A stretch of 64,000 nucleotides of DNA from Miltoncostaea oceani (GTDB lineage: Bacteria > Actinomycetota > Thermoleophilia > Miltoncostaeales > Miltoncostaeaceae). Below the pieces are notes generated by a model that worked only from the letters and a program-made list of their open reading frames with translations, made no database searches and was not told the DNA's origin. Shown in pieces: positions 34,051-41,950 of the stretch (the first letter of the stretch is position 1; each line of letters starts with the position of its first letter). The position numbers and the translations under genes were made by a program. The stretch lies in NCBI RefSeq assembly GCF_018141545.1, contig NZ_CP064356.1, forward strand, positions 124,001-188,000. Reading direction: 5' to 3'.

Positions 34051-35556
34051 GTGAGCGGAAGCGACTACCTCGGCGCCGGCGGGCGCCTCACCGGGGGCCC
34101 GGCGCCCGAGCTCGTACGGGCCGGGTACGCGCACGAGACGTCCCACGGTCCGCGCCTCGGCCGGTGGCTGTCGCTCGCCGACATCGCCCACGCCGTCGCG
34201 CTCGTGGAGGGCGGCGCCGTCACCGGCGACGACGCGCGCGGGCTGCTGGCGGGCCTGCTGGAGCTCGACGCGATCGACCCGGCCGCCTTCCCGTGGGACC
34301 CGGAGCTCGGGGACGCCTTCAACTCCCGCGAGCACCAGCTCAAGGCGCGGGTCGGCGCCGCCGCGGCGGGCTGGCTGAGCGCGGGCCGCCCGCGCCGCGA
34401 GGCCTTCCGGGTCGCGCTGCGCCTCGCCGCCCGCGCCGGCGCGCTCGACCTGCGCGACGCCGAGCTCGACCTGGCCGCCGCGCTCGTCGGACTCGCCGAC
34501 CGGCACCGCGACGACCTCGCCGCCGACTACACCTACCTCCAGCCGGCGCAGCCGACGACGATCGGGCACCTGCTGCTGGCGTACGCCTACCCGGCGCTGC
34601 GCGACGCCGGGCGGCTCGCGCACGTCCACGGGTGGCTCGACGCGAGCGTCGCCGGGGTCGGCGGCAGCGCCGGGTCGCGCTGGCCCCTCGACCGCGACCG
34701 GCTCGCGGAGCTGCTCGGGCACGCGTCGCTGATGACCCACGCCAAGGACGCGATGTGGCAGTGGGACGGCTACGTCGAGCTGATCGGCGCGGTCGCCACC
34801 GCCGCGACGCACGGCTCCCAGCTCGGGCAGGACCTCGAGATCCTCGCGAGCCAGGAGTTCGCGGCGCTCCAGCTCGCCGACCGGCACAGCCGCGCGAGCG
34901 CCCTGATGCCGCAGAAGCGCAACCCCTACGCGCTCGCGGTGGTCCGGACGCAGGCGGGCATCGCGGCGGGCGACCTGACGGCGGCCCTCGTGGCCCTGCA
35001 CACCGGGTCGGCGCGCACCGACCACTTCCACCTGCTCAACGGCAGCGTCCCGCGGCTCCTCGACGAGTCGGTGGCGGTGACGCGGCTCCTCGCCGAGGTC
35101 GTGGCGGGGATGGAGGTGCACCCCGCCCGGTGGGAGCGCGCCGCGCGCGAGGGCTTCACGGCCGCCGCCGACGTGGCCGACGTCCTCGCCGTCGAGGCCG
35201 GCCTCGACTACCGCACGGCGCACCACGTCGTCGGCCGCGCCGTCCGCGACCTCGTCGATGCGGGGCTGCCCCCGTCGGAGCTGACGCCGGCCCGCCTGTC
35301 GGCCGCCGCCGAGGCGAGCGTCGGGCACCCCGTCGCGATCGGCGCGCAGGCGCTCGCCGACGCGCTCGACCCCGCCCTGTGCGCACGCGCCCGGCTCCAG
35401 ACCGGCTCGTCCGCGCCCGGCGAGGTCGCCGCGATGATCGCCGCCTGCCGGGCGGAGATCGTCGACGGCCGGCGCGTCAGCGCGGCCGCACGGGAGCGGG
35501 CGGAGCGGGCGGAGGCGGACCTGCGCGCACGTGCGCGGGAGCTGGCGACGGGCTGA
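34051..35556 (+). CDS. argininosuccinate lyase-like protein
   Basis: 501 residues of the fumarase/aspartase superfamily. The signature loop reads SALMPQKRNPYALAVVR where ArgH has GSSxMPQKKNP. TYLQPAQPTTIGHLLLAY corresponds to the ArgH THLQxAQP region, and DAFNSREHQL replaces the usual EDVHxxxE. The N-terminal GGRLTGGPAPE resembles ArgH WGGRF. These differences suggest either a divergent ArgH or a lyase of another amino-acid adduct. GTG start, apparently leaderless. No other arg genes are near. Confidence 0.7.
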   Translation: MSGSDYLGAGGRLTGGPAPELVRAGYAHETSHGPRLGRWLSLADIAHAVALVEGGAVTGDDARGLLAGLLELDAIDPAAFPWDPELGDAFNSREHQLKARVGAAAAGWLSAGRPRREAFRVALRLAARAGALDLRDAELDLAAALVGLADRHRDDLAADYTYLQPAQPTTIGHLLLAYAYPALRDAGRLAHVHGWLDASVAGVGGSAGSRWPLDRDRLAELLGHASLMTHAKDAMWQWDGYVELIGAVATAATHGSQLGQDLEILASQEFAALQLADRHSRASALMPQKRNPYALAVVRTQAGIAAGDLTAALVALHTGSARTDHFHLLNGSVPRLLDESVAVTRLLAEVVAGMEVHPARWERAAREGFTAAADVADVLAVEAGLDYRTAHHVVGRAVRDLVDAGLPPSELTPARLSAAAEASVGHPVAIGAQALADALDPALCARARLQTGSSAPGEVAAMIAACRAEIVDGRRVSAAARERAERAEADLRARARELATG

Positions 35557-36151
35557 CCACCTCGGTCCGGATGCGGACCGCGTACCGGCCCAGCAGGCGC
35601 AGGAGGGCCGGCCCGGCGACCACCGCGATCACGGCGTTGCCGGTGGCGTGCGCCAGGTCGAACGGCAGGCTGCGCGCCCCGGCGAGCACCATGCTCGCCG
35701 CGCTGACCTCCGGACCGAACGTGGCGAGGTACCAGAGGTTCATCGCCCAGCCGAACAGCACGCCCCACGCGAACGCCACCGCCGCCAGCCCGACGGCCCG
35801 GCGGCAGACGGTCCGCAGCAGCGCGCCCGTCAGCCCGGCCCCCGCCCACAACGCCATCTGCGGGGGCGTCCACGGCCCCTGGCCGAGGAAGCTGTTCGAG
35901 ACGAGCCCGGCGATCGGGCCGACGGCGAGGCCCGCGCGCGGCCCGAGCGCCGCCCCCGTCACCAGGCACATCACCGTGACGGGCTGCACGGACGGGATCG
36001 GCGCGAACAGCACCCGGCCCGCCGCGGCCGCGGCGCCGAGCGTCGCGACGAGCGCCATCTCCTTCGCCCCGCCCCGTCCCCGCTCGACGGCCACGAGGCC
36101 GAGGGCGAGGATCAGGACGACGACGAGCAGGGCGCTGAGGCCGGCGTTCAC
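35477..36151 (-). CDS. ECF transporter S component (predicted corrinoid)
   Basis: 224 residues. Five or six membrane helices with FAPIPSVQPVTVMCLVTGA and PIAGLVSNSFLGQGPWTP, typical of ECF substrate-binding S components. Being the last gene of a cobalamin-riboswitch operon, its ligand is probably a corrinoid. GTG overlaps the ATPase stop by 4 nt. Its Pro-rich C-terminal tail overlaps the convergent lyase gene by 80 nt. Confidence 0.8.
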   Translation of the reverse strand: MNAGLSALLVVVLILALGLVAVERGRGGAKEMALVATLGAAAAAGRVLFAPIPSVQPVTVMCLVTGAALGPRAGLAVGPIAGLVSNSFLGQGPWTPPQMALWAGAGLTGALLRTVCRRAVGLAAVAFAWGVLFGWAMNLWYLATFGPEVSAASMVLAGARSLPFDLAHATGNAVIAVVAGPALLRLLGRYAVRIRTEVVSPSPAPAHVRAGPPPPAPPAPVRPR

Positions 36152-37545
36152 GCGACACCCGCCGGCACGTCGGCGTGCAGTGCGCCGTCCGCGAGCGCCA
36201 GAGAGCGGTCGCCGACGGCCCGGGCGAACCCGCCGTCGTGGGTCGCGACCAGCACGGCCGCCCCGTCGGCCGCCCGGGCGCGCAGCAGCTCCGCGAGCGC
36301 CGCGCGGCCCGCCGGGTCCATCCCGCGGGTGGGCTCGTCGAGGGCGATCACGCCGGGGCGCGCGACGAGCACCGCGGCGAGGGCGACGCGCTCCCGCTGC
36401 CCCACCGACAGGTCGAGGGGGTGGCGGGCGGCGAGGGAACCGAGGTCCATGTCGCGCAGCGCCTCCGCCACGCGCGCGTCCCGCTCGGCGGCGGGCACCC
36501 CGAGGGCGCGCAGCGCGAGGCCGACCTCGTCGTCGACCCGCTCGGTCAGGAGGTGCCGCCCCGGGTCCTGGCCGACGAGGCCGATGCCGGGGAACCGCCC
36601 CTCCGGTCCCCGCGCCGTGACGTCGCGGCCCTCCAGCTCGACCCGGCCGGCCCCCGGCGCGTGCAGGCCCGCGAGGACCCGCATCAGCGTCGACTTGCCG
36701 CACCCGTTCGGGCCGCGGACCACCGTCACCTCGCCGGCCCGCAGCTCCAGGCCGACCCCCGCGAGGACGGGACGGCCGGGGTGGCCGGCCACGACGTCCA
36801 CGAGGCGCGCGCGCACGTCCCCCGGCGGGCGCGGCGTGCCGGCGGCGGGGGCCGGGGGCGCCGCCGGGCCGGCGTCCGCGATGCGGCCGCGGCGGACCGC
36901 GAGGACCCGGTCGGCGATGTCGCGCGCCCGGTCGGCGCGGTGCTCGGCCACGACGACGGCCGCGCCGGCCTCGTCGGCGAGTCGCCGCAGGGTCCGCATC
37001 AGGTCCCGCGCGGCGTCGTCGTCGAGCTGGGACGTCGGCTCGTCCAGCAGCAGCAGCCGCGGGCCGGGGGCGAGCACGGCCGCGAGGGCGACCCGCTGGC
37101 GCTCCCCGCCCGAGAGCTCGCCGATCGCCCGGCCCGCGAGGTGCCCGGCCCCCGCCATGGCGAGCGCCGTCCGCACCCGGGCCGGGATCGCCTCCGGCGC
37201 GAGCCCGGCGCACTCCAGCCCGAACGCGACGTCGCGGTCGACGGCGCCGAGCACCGCCTGGCCCTCGGGGTCCTGGAAGACCATCCCGGCGATCCGGCAG
37301 ATGCGGGCCGGGTCGGTGCGCAGCGTGTCGTGCCCCGCCACCTCGACCCGGCCGGACACGCGGCCGCCGTGGAAGTGGGGGACCAGGCCGCACATCGCCC
37401 GCAGCAGCGTGGACTTGCCCTCCCCGGAGGGCCCCTCCAGCACCAGCACCTCGCCCGCCGCGACGTCGAGGTCGACGCCGTCGAGCGCGGGCGCGGCCGC
37501 GCCGCCGTAGGTGAAGCCGAGGTCGCGGACGCGGACGAGCGTCAC
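36148..37545 (-). CDS. ECF transporter fused double ATPase (A-A')
   Basis: 465 residues with two ABC domains: first GPSGEGKSTLL, LSGGERQRVALAAVL, LLLDEPTSQLD; second GPNGCGKSTLM, LSVGQRERVALAAVL, VIALDEPTRGMD. A Pro/Ala linker joins them. The second signature has SVGQ instead of SGGQ. It powers the ECF importer. GTG overlaps the T-component stop by 4 nt. Confidence 0.9.
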   Translation of the reverse strand: MTLVRVRDLGFTYGGAAAPALDGVDLDVAAGEVLVLEGPSGEGKSTLLRAMCGLVPHFHGGRVSGRVEVAGHDTLRTDPARICRIAGMVFQDPEGQAVLGAVDRDVAFGLECAGLAPEAIPARVRTALAMAGAGHLAGRAIGELSGGERQRVALAAVLAPGPRLLLLDEPTSQLDDDAARDLMRTLRRLADEAGAAVVVAEHRADRARDIADRVLAVRRGRIADAGPAAPPAPAAGTPRPPGDVRARLVDVVAGHPGRPVLAGVGLELRAGEVTVVRGPNGCGKSTLMRVLAGLHAPGAGRVELEGRDVTARGPEGRFPGIGLVGQDPGRHLLTERVDDEVGLALRALGVPAAERDARVAEALRDMDLGSLAARHPLDLSVGQRERVALAAVLVARPGVIALDEPTRGMDPAGRAALAELLRARAADGAAVLVATHDGGFARAVGDRSLALADGALHADVPAGVA

Positions 37546-38387
37546 CGGCGCAGCACCCACGCGGCGGCCGCCATCCCCCCGAGCGCGCCCGCCGCGAGGG
37601 CGGCGGCGCCGGCGGTCAGCGGGGAGGTCAGGGTCGGGTAGAAGGTGTACGCGCCGAGGTCGAGGGTGATCGCGGCGGCGGCGAGAACGGCGAGGGCCGC
37701 CCCGATCCCGGCGACCGCGCGCTCGGCGGCGCCCCACGGCGGCTCGGCGAGCCGGGTCCGCCCCCCCGCCCCGTAGCCGCGGGCGGTCATCGCCTCGGCG
37801 ACGTCGAGGCCGCGCTCCATGCTCGACGCCAGCAGCGGCAGGGCGAGGGGCGCGGCGCGGCGCGCGCGCGTCGTCCACCGCCCCTCGGCGAGGGCGACGC
37901 CGCGCAGGCGCGCCGCCTCCGAGATCGCCCGGGCGTCGCGCTCCAGCGTCGGCATCAGCCGGGCCGCGAGGGCGCAGACGAGCGCGGAGCGGGGGGCGAC
38001 GCGGGCGACCTGGGCCTGGAGGCGGTCGGGGTCGATGTGGGCGAGCACGGCCCCGACCAGCACCGCCACCGCGAACAGCCGCAGGCCGATGGCGAGGCCG
38101 GCGACGATCTCCTCGACGGTCACCTCGAGGTCGATGAGCGCGACCTCGGGGCCCTGCCAGACGATCAGGTCGCCCTCGGCCGAGACGAACGGGTTCATCA
38201 GGGCGAGGCCGAGGCCGCTGACGAGGCCCCCGAGCAGGAACAGCCGGTTCGGGCGCACGGGCGCCGCGGCGGCGAGCACGAGCGCGCCGGCCGCGACGGC
38301 CGCCAGCACCAGGGGGTTGTCGTCGGCGAAGGCGATCACCCCGGCGGCGGCGCCGAGGACCACGAGCGGGCCGGGCGCCCGCCTCAC
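37542..38387 (-). CDS. ECF transporter T component (CbiQ family)
   Basis: 281 residues with about five to six membrane helices. Coupling-helix motifs ARLMPTLERDARAISEAARLRG and AMTARGYG carry the A-R-G signatures of T components. It links the ATPase to the S component. GTG start overlapping the lipoprotein stop by 4 nt. Confidence 0.85.
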   Translation of the reverse strand: MRRAPGPLVVLGAAAGVIAFADDNPLVLAAVAAGALVLAAAAPVRPNRLFLLGGLVSGLGLALMNPFVSAEGDLIVWQGPEVALIDLEVTVEEIVAGLAIGLRLFAVAVLVGAVLAHIDPDRLQAQVARVAPRSALVCALAARLMPTLERDARAISEAARLRGVALAEGRWTTRARRAAPLALPLLASSMERGLDVAEAMTARGYGAGGRTRLAEPPWGAAERAVAGIGAALAVLAAAAITLDLGAYTFYPTLTSPLTAGAAALAAGALGGMAAAAWVLRR

Positions 38388-39289
38388 GGGCCGGCCCGCC
38401 CGCCGGCCCGCAGGGGGCGGCCCGTGCCGTCGAAGGCGACGGCGTAGCGGTGGAGCAGCACGGCGGGGTCGGCGGCGACGGTGTCCGCGGCGGCCCGCGC
38501 GGCCGCCGCGTCGAGGCCGGCCACGACGACGGTGACCCCGTCGGCGGGGTCCGTGCCGGTCGGGATCGCCGCGACCAGCGCGCGTGCCCCGGGGACGGGC
38601 TCCCGCGGGCCGCCGTCCGCCGCGAGCGCGGTGACGCGCCCGTCCTCGATCGCGACGGTCAGCCCCGCGCCCTCGGGGTCGTCCAGGGCGCGGGCCCAGG
38701 CCGGCTCCCGGGCGGCGAGGTCGTCGCTGGCGCCGACCACGGCACGCCACGGGGTGTCGCCGTCGACCACGTCGGCCCCGGCGGCCGCGAGGGCGTCGCG
38801 CAGCGGCGGGTCGGCGTGCACCGGCGGCGTGCGTCCCGCGACCCGGGTGAGGGGCCGCGGCCACGCGCCGACGACGGCGGGTGTGTCGATGAGCGCGCCC
38901 CAGTCGCGGTGGTCCCACCACACGACGTCGCCGTCGCGCAGGCGCACGTCCTTCGCACCCACCGGCGACGACACCCCGTCGACGAAGAAGAACCAGTCGA
39001 GCGTCGCGGCGGCGTCGCTGCGGCGGCCGAGCATCCCCGCGACGAAGCCGCCCCCGTAGGCGGTGTCGACGTCCGTCGCGCCCCGGAGCGCGCGCATCAG
39101 CGAGTCGCCGGGGGCGACGCGGGTGTCGAGGAGCACCTCGGCCCCGTAGCCCGCGGTGGCGGTCAGGGCGGCCGCCGGCGCCGACGCGGCCGGGGCGTCC
39201 TGGCTGCGGCGTTCGCAGCCGAGGGCGAGCGCGGCGACCGCCAGGGTCGCCGTGAGCAGGGCCGCGACAGCCCCCCAACGTCCTCGCAC
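38384..39289 (-). CDS. DUF4430-type lipoprotein, predicted extracellular corrinoid-binding protein
   Basis: 301 residues from GTG at 39289 (GGAG 6 nt upstream). The signal ends in ALALGC. A DUF4430 (transcobalamin-like) domain follows: APGDSLMRALRGATDV, LDWFFFVDGVSSPVGAKDV and LRDGDVVWWDHRDWGA. DUF4430 resembles the C-terminal fold of animal B12 carriers. First gene of the operon directly below the cobalamin riboswitch, which fits capture of B12 for the ECF importer. Earlier in-frame sequence is the riboswitch, not protein. Confidence 0.75.
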   Translation of the reverse strand: MRGRWGAVAALLTATLAVAALALGCERRSQDAPAASAPAAALTATAGYGAEVLLDTRVAPGDSLMRALRGATDVDTAYGGGFVAGMLGRRSDAAATLDWFFFVDGVSSPVGAKDVRLRDGDVVWWDHRDWGALIDTPAVVGAWPRPLTRVAGRTPPVHADPPLRDALAAAGADVVDGDTPWRAVVGASDDLAAREPAWARALDDPEGAGLTVAIEDGRVTALAADGGPREPVPGARALVAAIPTGTDPADGVTVVVAGLDAAAARAAADTVAADPAVLLHRYAVAFDGTGRPLRAGGRAGP

Positions 39290-39324
39290 CAACGGCTCCG
39301 TTCCTCGAAAGCGGTGTCGGTGCT

Positions 39325-39500
39325 CGGGCGGAGGCAGGTCTCCTGGCTTCCGTTCGCAGCGGCGCCGCGCCTTCCCGGGGTCGCCCCCAGTGGCTGGCTT
39401 TCCGCCCAGCCGCGCCGCTCCCGGTGACAGTGGCGGGACCGCGCCGGATTCGCACCGGCTTCCCTCGAAGCGCCCTTGCGGACGACCACCCACCCGAGAC
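39325..39500 (-). ncRNA. cobalamin riboswitch
   Basis: On the minus strand the conserved GAAGCCGGTGCGAATCCGGC is followed by GCGGTCCCGCCACTGT, a G/C-rich variable arm, and the B12 box AGCCAGGAGACCTGCC near 39334-39349. This is the standard cobalamin aptamer order. It lies about 40-200 nt upstream of the lipoprotein start and probably lowers expression of the ECF operon when B12 is plentiful. Exact ends are approximate. Confidence 0.92.
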
Positions 39501-39674
39501 AGACGCAGGCTACCCCCCTGCCGCGGACGGGGTCGACCCGGGGTCGCGCGGCACCGTCTCGCGATCCGCGAAAACCAGCGGTTGACAGCGTAGGCGTCCC
39601 TCGCTTAGAAAGCACCAACCTACAAAAACCTTCAGGTACGCCACCCACCGATCCCACGAAGGGATATCCACCAG
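39501..39674. promoter_or_regulatory. intergenic region between riboswitch and recombinase gene
   Basis: Contains a plus-strand TTGACA (39582-39587) with a 17-nt spacer to TTAGAA (39605-39610), a plausible promoter for the recombinase-like gene. The stretch 39570-39670 is markedly AT-richer than its surroundings. The riboswitch promoter must also lie here, but I could not pick it. Confidence 0.4.
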
Positions 39675-40316
39675 GTGCTCTCCGAGGACAGTCCGCGCCC
39701 GCCCCTGCCGTCGCCGATCACCGGCGCCGACGCCGCCGAGCCCATGAGCGACGATCTGCTGACGCCCGACGAGGCGGCGGCGCTGGTGCACGCGTCCTCC
39801 TCGCGGGCCCCGACGGGCCTGCGCAACCGGGCGCTCGTGGCGGTGATGTACCGGTCGGGGCTGCGGCCCGGCGAGGCCCTCGCGCTGCTCCCCGGGGACG
39901 TCGACCTGGCCGCGGGCACCGTCGCCGTCCCCGCCCGCAAGGGGGGCCGGCCCCGCACGGCCGGGCTCGACCTGACCACCCGCGGTCTGATCGCCGCGTG
40001 GCAGGCGCGTCGCACCGAACGCGGCATCGACGACGACCGGCCGCTGTTCTGCACGCTCGCGGGGGAGCCGATCAAGGCCGCCTACGTCCGCGAGCTGCTG
40101 CCCCGGCTCGCGCGCCGGGCGGGGATCCGCAAGCGGGTCCACCCCCTCGCGTTGCGCTACGCCAACGCCGCCGAGCTCGCGGAGGAGGGGATGCCGGCGT
40201 CCATGATCGACCGCCACCTCGGCGTCGCCCCCGTCGGCGCGGGCCGCCGCTACCGCCGCCCGGTCAGCGAGGACGACGTCGTCGCCGCCGTCGCGGGACG
40301 CCCCTGGCGACTCTGA
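39675..40316 (+). CDS. tyrosine recombinase-like protein, catalytic domain only
   Basis: 213 residues. The Arg of box I lies in MYRSGLRPGEALAL, a Lys in ARKGGRPRT, and HPLALRYANA supplies H-x-x-x-x-R; the C-terminal RRYRRP could provide the Tyr. The usual LGH is LGV, so one catalytic residue appears lost. The N-terminal core-binding domain is absent. It may be a degenerate or regulatory relative. The GTG at 39675 follows GAAGGG; an inner ATG at 39744 is possible. Confidence 0.7.
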   Translation: MLSEDSPRPPLPSPITGADAAEPMSDDLLTPDEAAALVHASSSRAPTGLRNRALVAVMYRSGLRPGEALALLPGDVDLAAGTVAVPARKGGRPRTAGLDLTTRGLIAAWQARRTERGIDDDRPLFCTLAGEPIKAAYVRELLPRLARRAGIRKRVHPLALRYANAAELAEEGMPASMIDRHLGVAPVGAGRRYRRPVSEDDVVAAVAGRPWRL

Positions 40317-40364
40317 GCCTCCGGGTGGTGATCCAGGCGGCCGCCGGGGCCGTAGCATGGACTG

Positions 40365-40958
40365 ATGCCACCCGAAACCCCATCCTCGGAGCTCGGCCGC
40401 ATGGCCGACGAGGACCTGCTCACGCTCGTGGAGCGGGGTGACGCCGAGGCCTTCGAGGTGGTGTACGACCGCCACTCCCGGGTGGCGTTCTCCCTCGCGT
40501 TCCGGCTCCTCGGCGACCGTCAGGCCGCCGAGGACCTGGTGCAGGACGCCTTCCTCGCCGTCTGGCGCGGCGCCGGCGGGTACGCGGCGTCCCGCGGCAG
40601 CGTCCGCAACTGGCTGCTGTCGATCCTGCACAACCGCGGCATCGACCGCCTCCGCACCCTCGGCGCCATGTCGCGGCGCCAGGACGCGCTCGAGCAGGTG
40701 GAGCTCCGCCGTCCCGACGAGCCCGACGCGGCGGCCCTCGGCATCGGCCGCGCCCTCGCCGGCACCGTCCGCGAGGAGATGGCGACGCTGCCGCCGGAGC
40801 AGCACGAGGTCCTGAAGCTCGCGTACTACGGGGGCTTCACCCACCACGAGATCTCGGAGATGCTGGACCTGCCTCTCGGGACCGTCAAGAGCCGGATGCG
40901 CCTGGGCCTGGAGCGCCTGCGACGCGGTCTCGGCGCCAGCGAGGAGGTGTCGGCATGA
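40365..40958 (+). CDS. ECF-type RNA polymerase sigma factor
   Basis: 197 residues. Region 2 (YDRHSRVAFSLAFRLLGD, DLVQDAFLAVWRG) and region 4 (HEVLKLAYYGGFTHHEIS, LPLGTVKSRM) are clear. It resembles the SigK/SigL group paired with RskA-type anti-sigma factors. ATG lies 6 nt after TAGCAT (40353-40358), a leaderless start. The anti-sigma gene overlaps its stop by 4 nt. Confidence 0.93.
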   Translation: MPPETPSSELGRMADEDLLTLVERGDAEAFEVVYDRHSRVAFSLAFRLLGDRQAAEDLVQDAFLAVWRGAGGYAASRGSVRNWLLSILHNRGIDRLRTLGAMSRRQDALEQVELRRPDEPDAAALGIGRALAGTVREEMATLPPEQHEVLKLAYYGGFTHHEISEMLDLPLGTVKSRMRLGLERLRRGLGASEEVSA

Positions 40959-41683
40959 CCCGTGAGCACGATGCCCTCCGCGACCTGATCGCGCCCGTCG
41001 CGCTGGGTGCCGCGGACCCGGCGGAGATCGCGCGCGTCGAGGCGCACGCGGGGGAGTGCGCGGTGTGTCGCGAGGAGCTCACGTCGCTGCGCGCGAGTGC
41101 CGACGTGCTCGCCGTGGCCGTCCCCCAGCACACCCCCCGTCCCGAGCTGAAGATGGCGATCATGGACGTGGTCCGCGCCGAGGCCCCGGACCGCGCCCCG
41201 CAGCCCGCGGCCGCCCCGGAGCCGGAGCGGCGCCGCCGCCGCTCGTGGCTGCCCGCGCCGGGCCTGCGTCCCGTCCTCGCCGTCGTCGCGGCCGTCGCCG
41301 CCCTGCTCGTCGGCTGGAACATCGCGCTGCAGACCGGCGGCGACGGGGACGACGCCGTCACGGCGATCGAGGTCCGGGGCACCGAGGACGCCCCCGGCAT
41401 CACCGGCGACGTGGTCTACGTGCGCGACGAGGACACCGCGGTCGTGCGGCTCAGCCGCCTCCCCGCCCTCGACGAGGACGAGGCCTACCAGCTGTGGGTG
41501 TTGCGCGACGGCAGCCCGCCGCGCTCCGCCGGCCTGTTCCAGTCCACGGGTCCGTCGGACGCCCAGCGCGTCGCGACCGGTCTGCGCGGGGCGGACGCCC
41601 TCGCCGTGACGGCGCAGCCGCGCACGAGCCGCACGACCCCCGAGGGGCCGATCCTGGTGGTGGCGCCGCTCGAGACCGCCTGA
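40955..41683 (+). CDS. RskA-like membrane anti-sigma factor
   Basis: 242 residues. The N-terminal zinc anti-sigma motif HAGECAVC (H-x3-C-x2-C) binds the sigma factor in the cytoplasm, one membrane helix (PVLAVVAAVAALLVGWNI) follows, and an extracytoplasmic RskA-type domain (AYQLWVLRDGSPPRSAGLF) ends it. Such proteins release sigma after regulated proteolysis. Confidence 0.9.
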   Translation: MTREHDALRDLIAPVALGAADPAEIARVEAHAGECAVCREELTSLRASADVLAVAVPQHTPRPELKMAIMDVVRAEAPDRAPQPAAAPEPERRRRRSWLPAPGLRPVLAVVAAVAALLVGWNIALQTGGDGDDAVTAIEVRGTEDAPGITGDVVYVRDEDTAVVRLSRLPALDEDEAYQLWVLRDGSPPRSAGLFQSTGPSDAQRVATGLRGADALAVTAQPRTSRTTPEGPILVVAPLETA

Positions 41684-41710
41684 CCCGACGCCGCGGGTCC
41701 GGCGGGGGGC

Positions 41711-41869
41711 TCAGGGGCGGGGCGGGACCTCGAGGCGGGTGATGGGCGGCGTCGCCGAGCGGCGGCGCCACGCGCGGGCGAGGAGGCGCATGCGGCGCAC
41801 GCGTCCCTGCACGCCGGTCTCGAGCTCGACCCCGCGCAGGGGCCCGGAGGTGATGCGGATCGCGGCCAT
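41711..41869 (-). CDS. small basic protein, hypothetical
   Basis: 52 codons plus stop read by eye: MAAIRITSGPLRGVELETG, then a strongly basic helix (RVRRMRLLARAWRRR) and a Pro-rich end. Nearly every codon ends in G or C. GGAGGG stands very close to the ATG. No family is recognised; it could be non-coding. Confidence 0.35.
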   Translation of the reverse strand: MAAIRITSGPLRGVELETGVQGRVRRMRLLARAWRRRSATPPITRLEVPPRP

Positions 41870-41950
41870 GCCCTCCGGTTCCACGCCGGATGTGCCGATC
41901 CTCCCCCGCGTGACTTTTCAGACTGGCCCCGATCGGGTTTATTCATCCCT

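Noticed and set aside
38384-39493. A 369-residue version of the corrinoid lipoprotein
   Set aside because: The extra N-terminal residues translate the cobalamin riboswitch; the signal peptide begins at the GTG at 39289.
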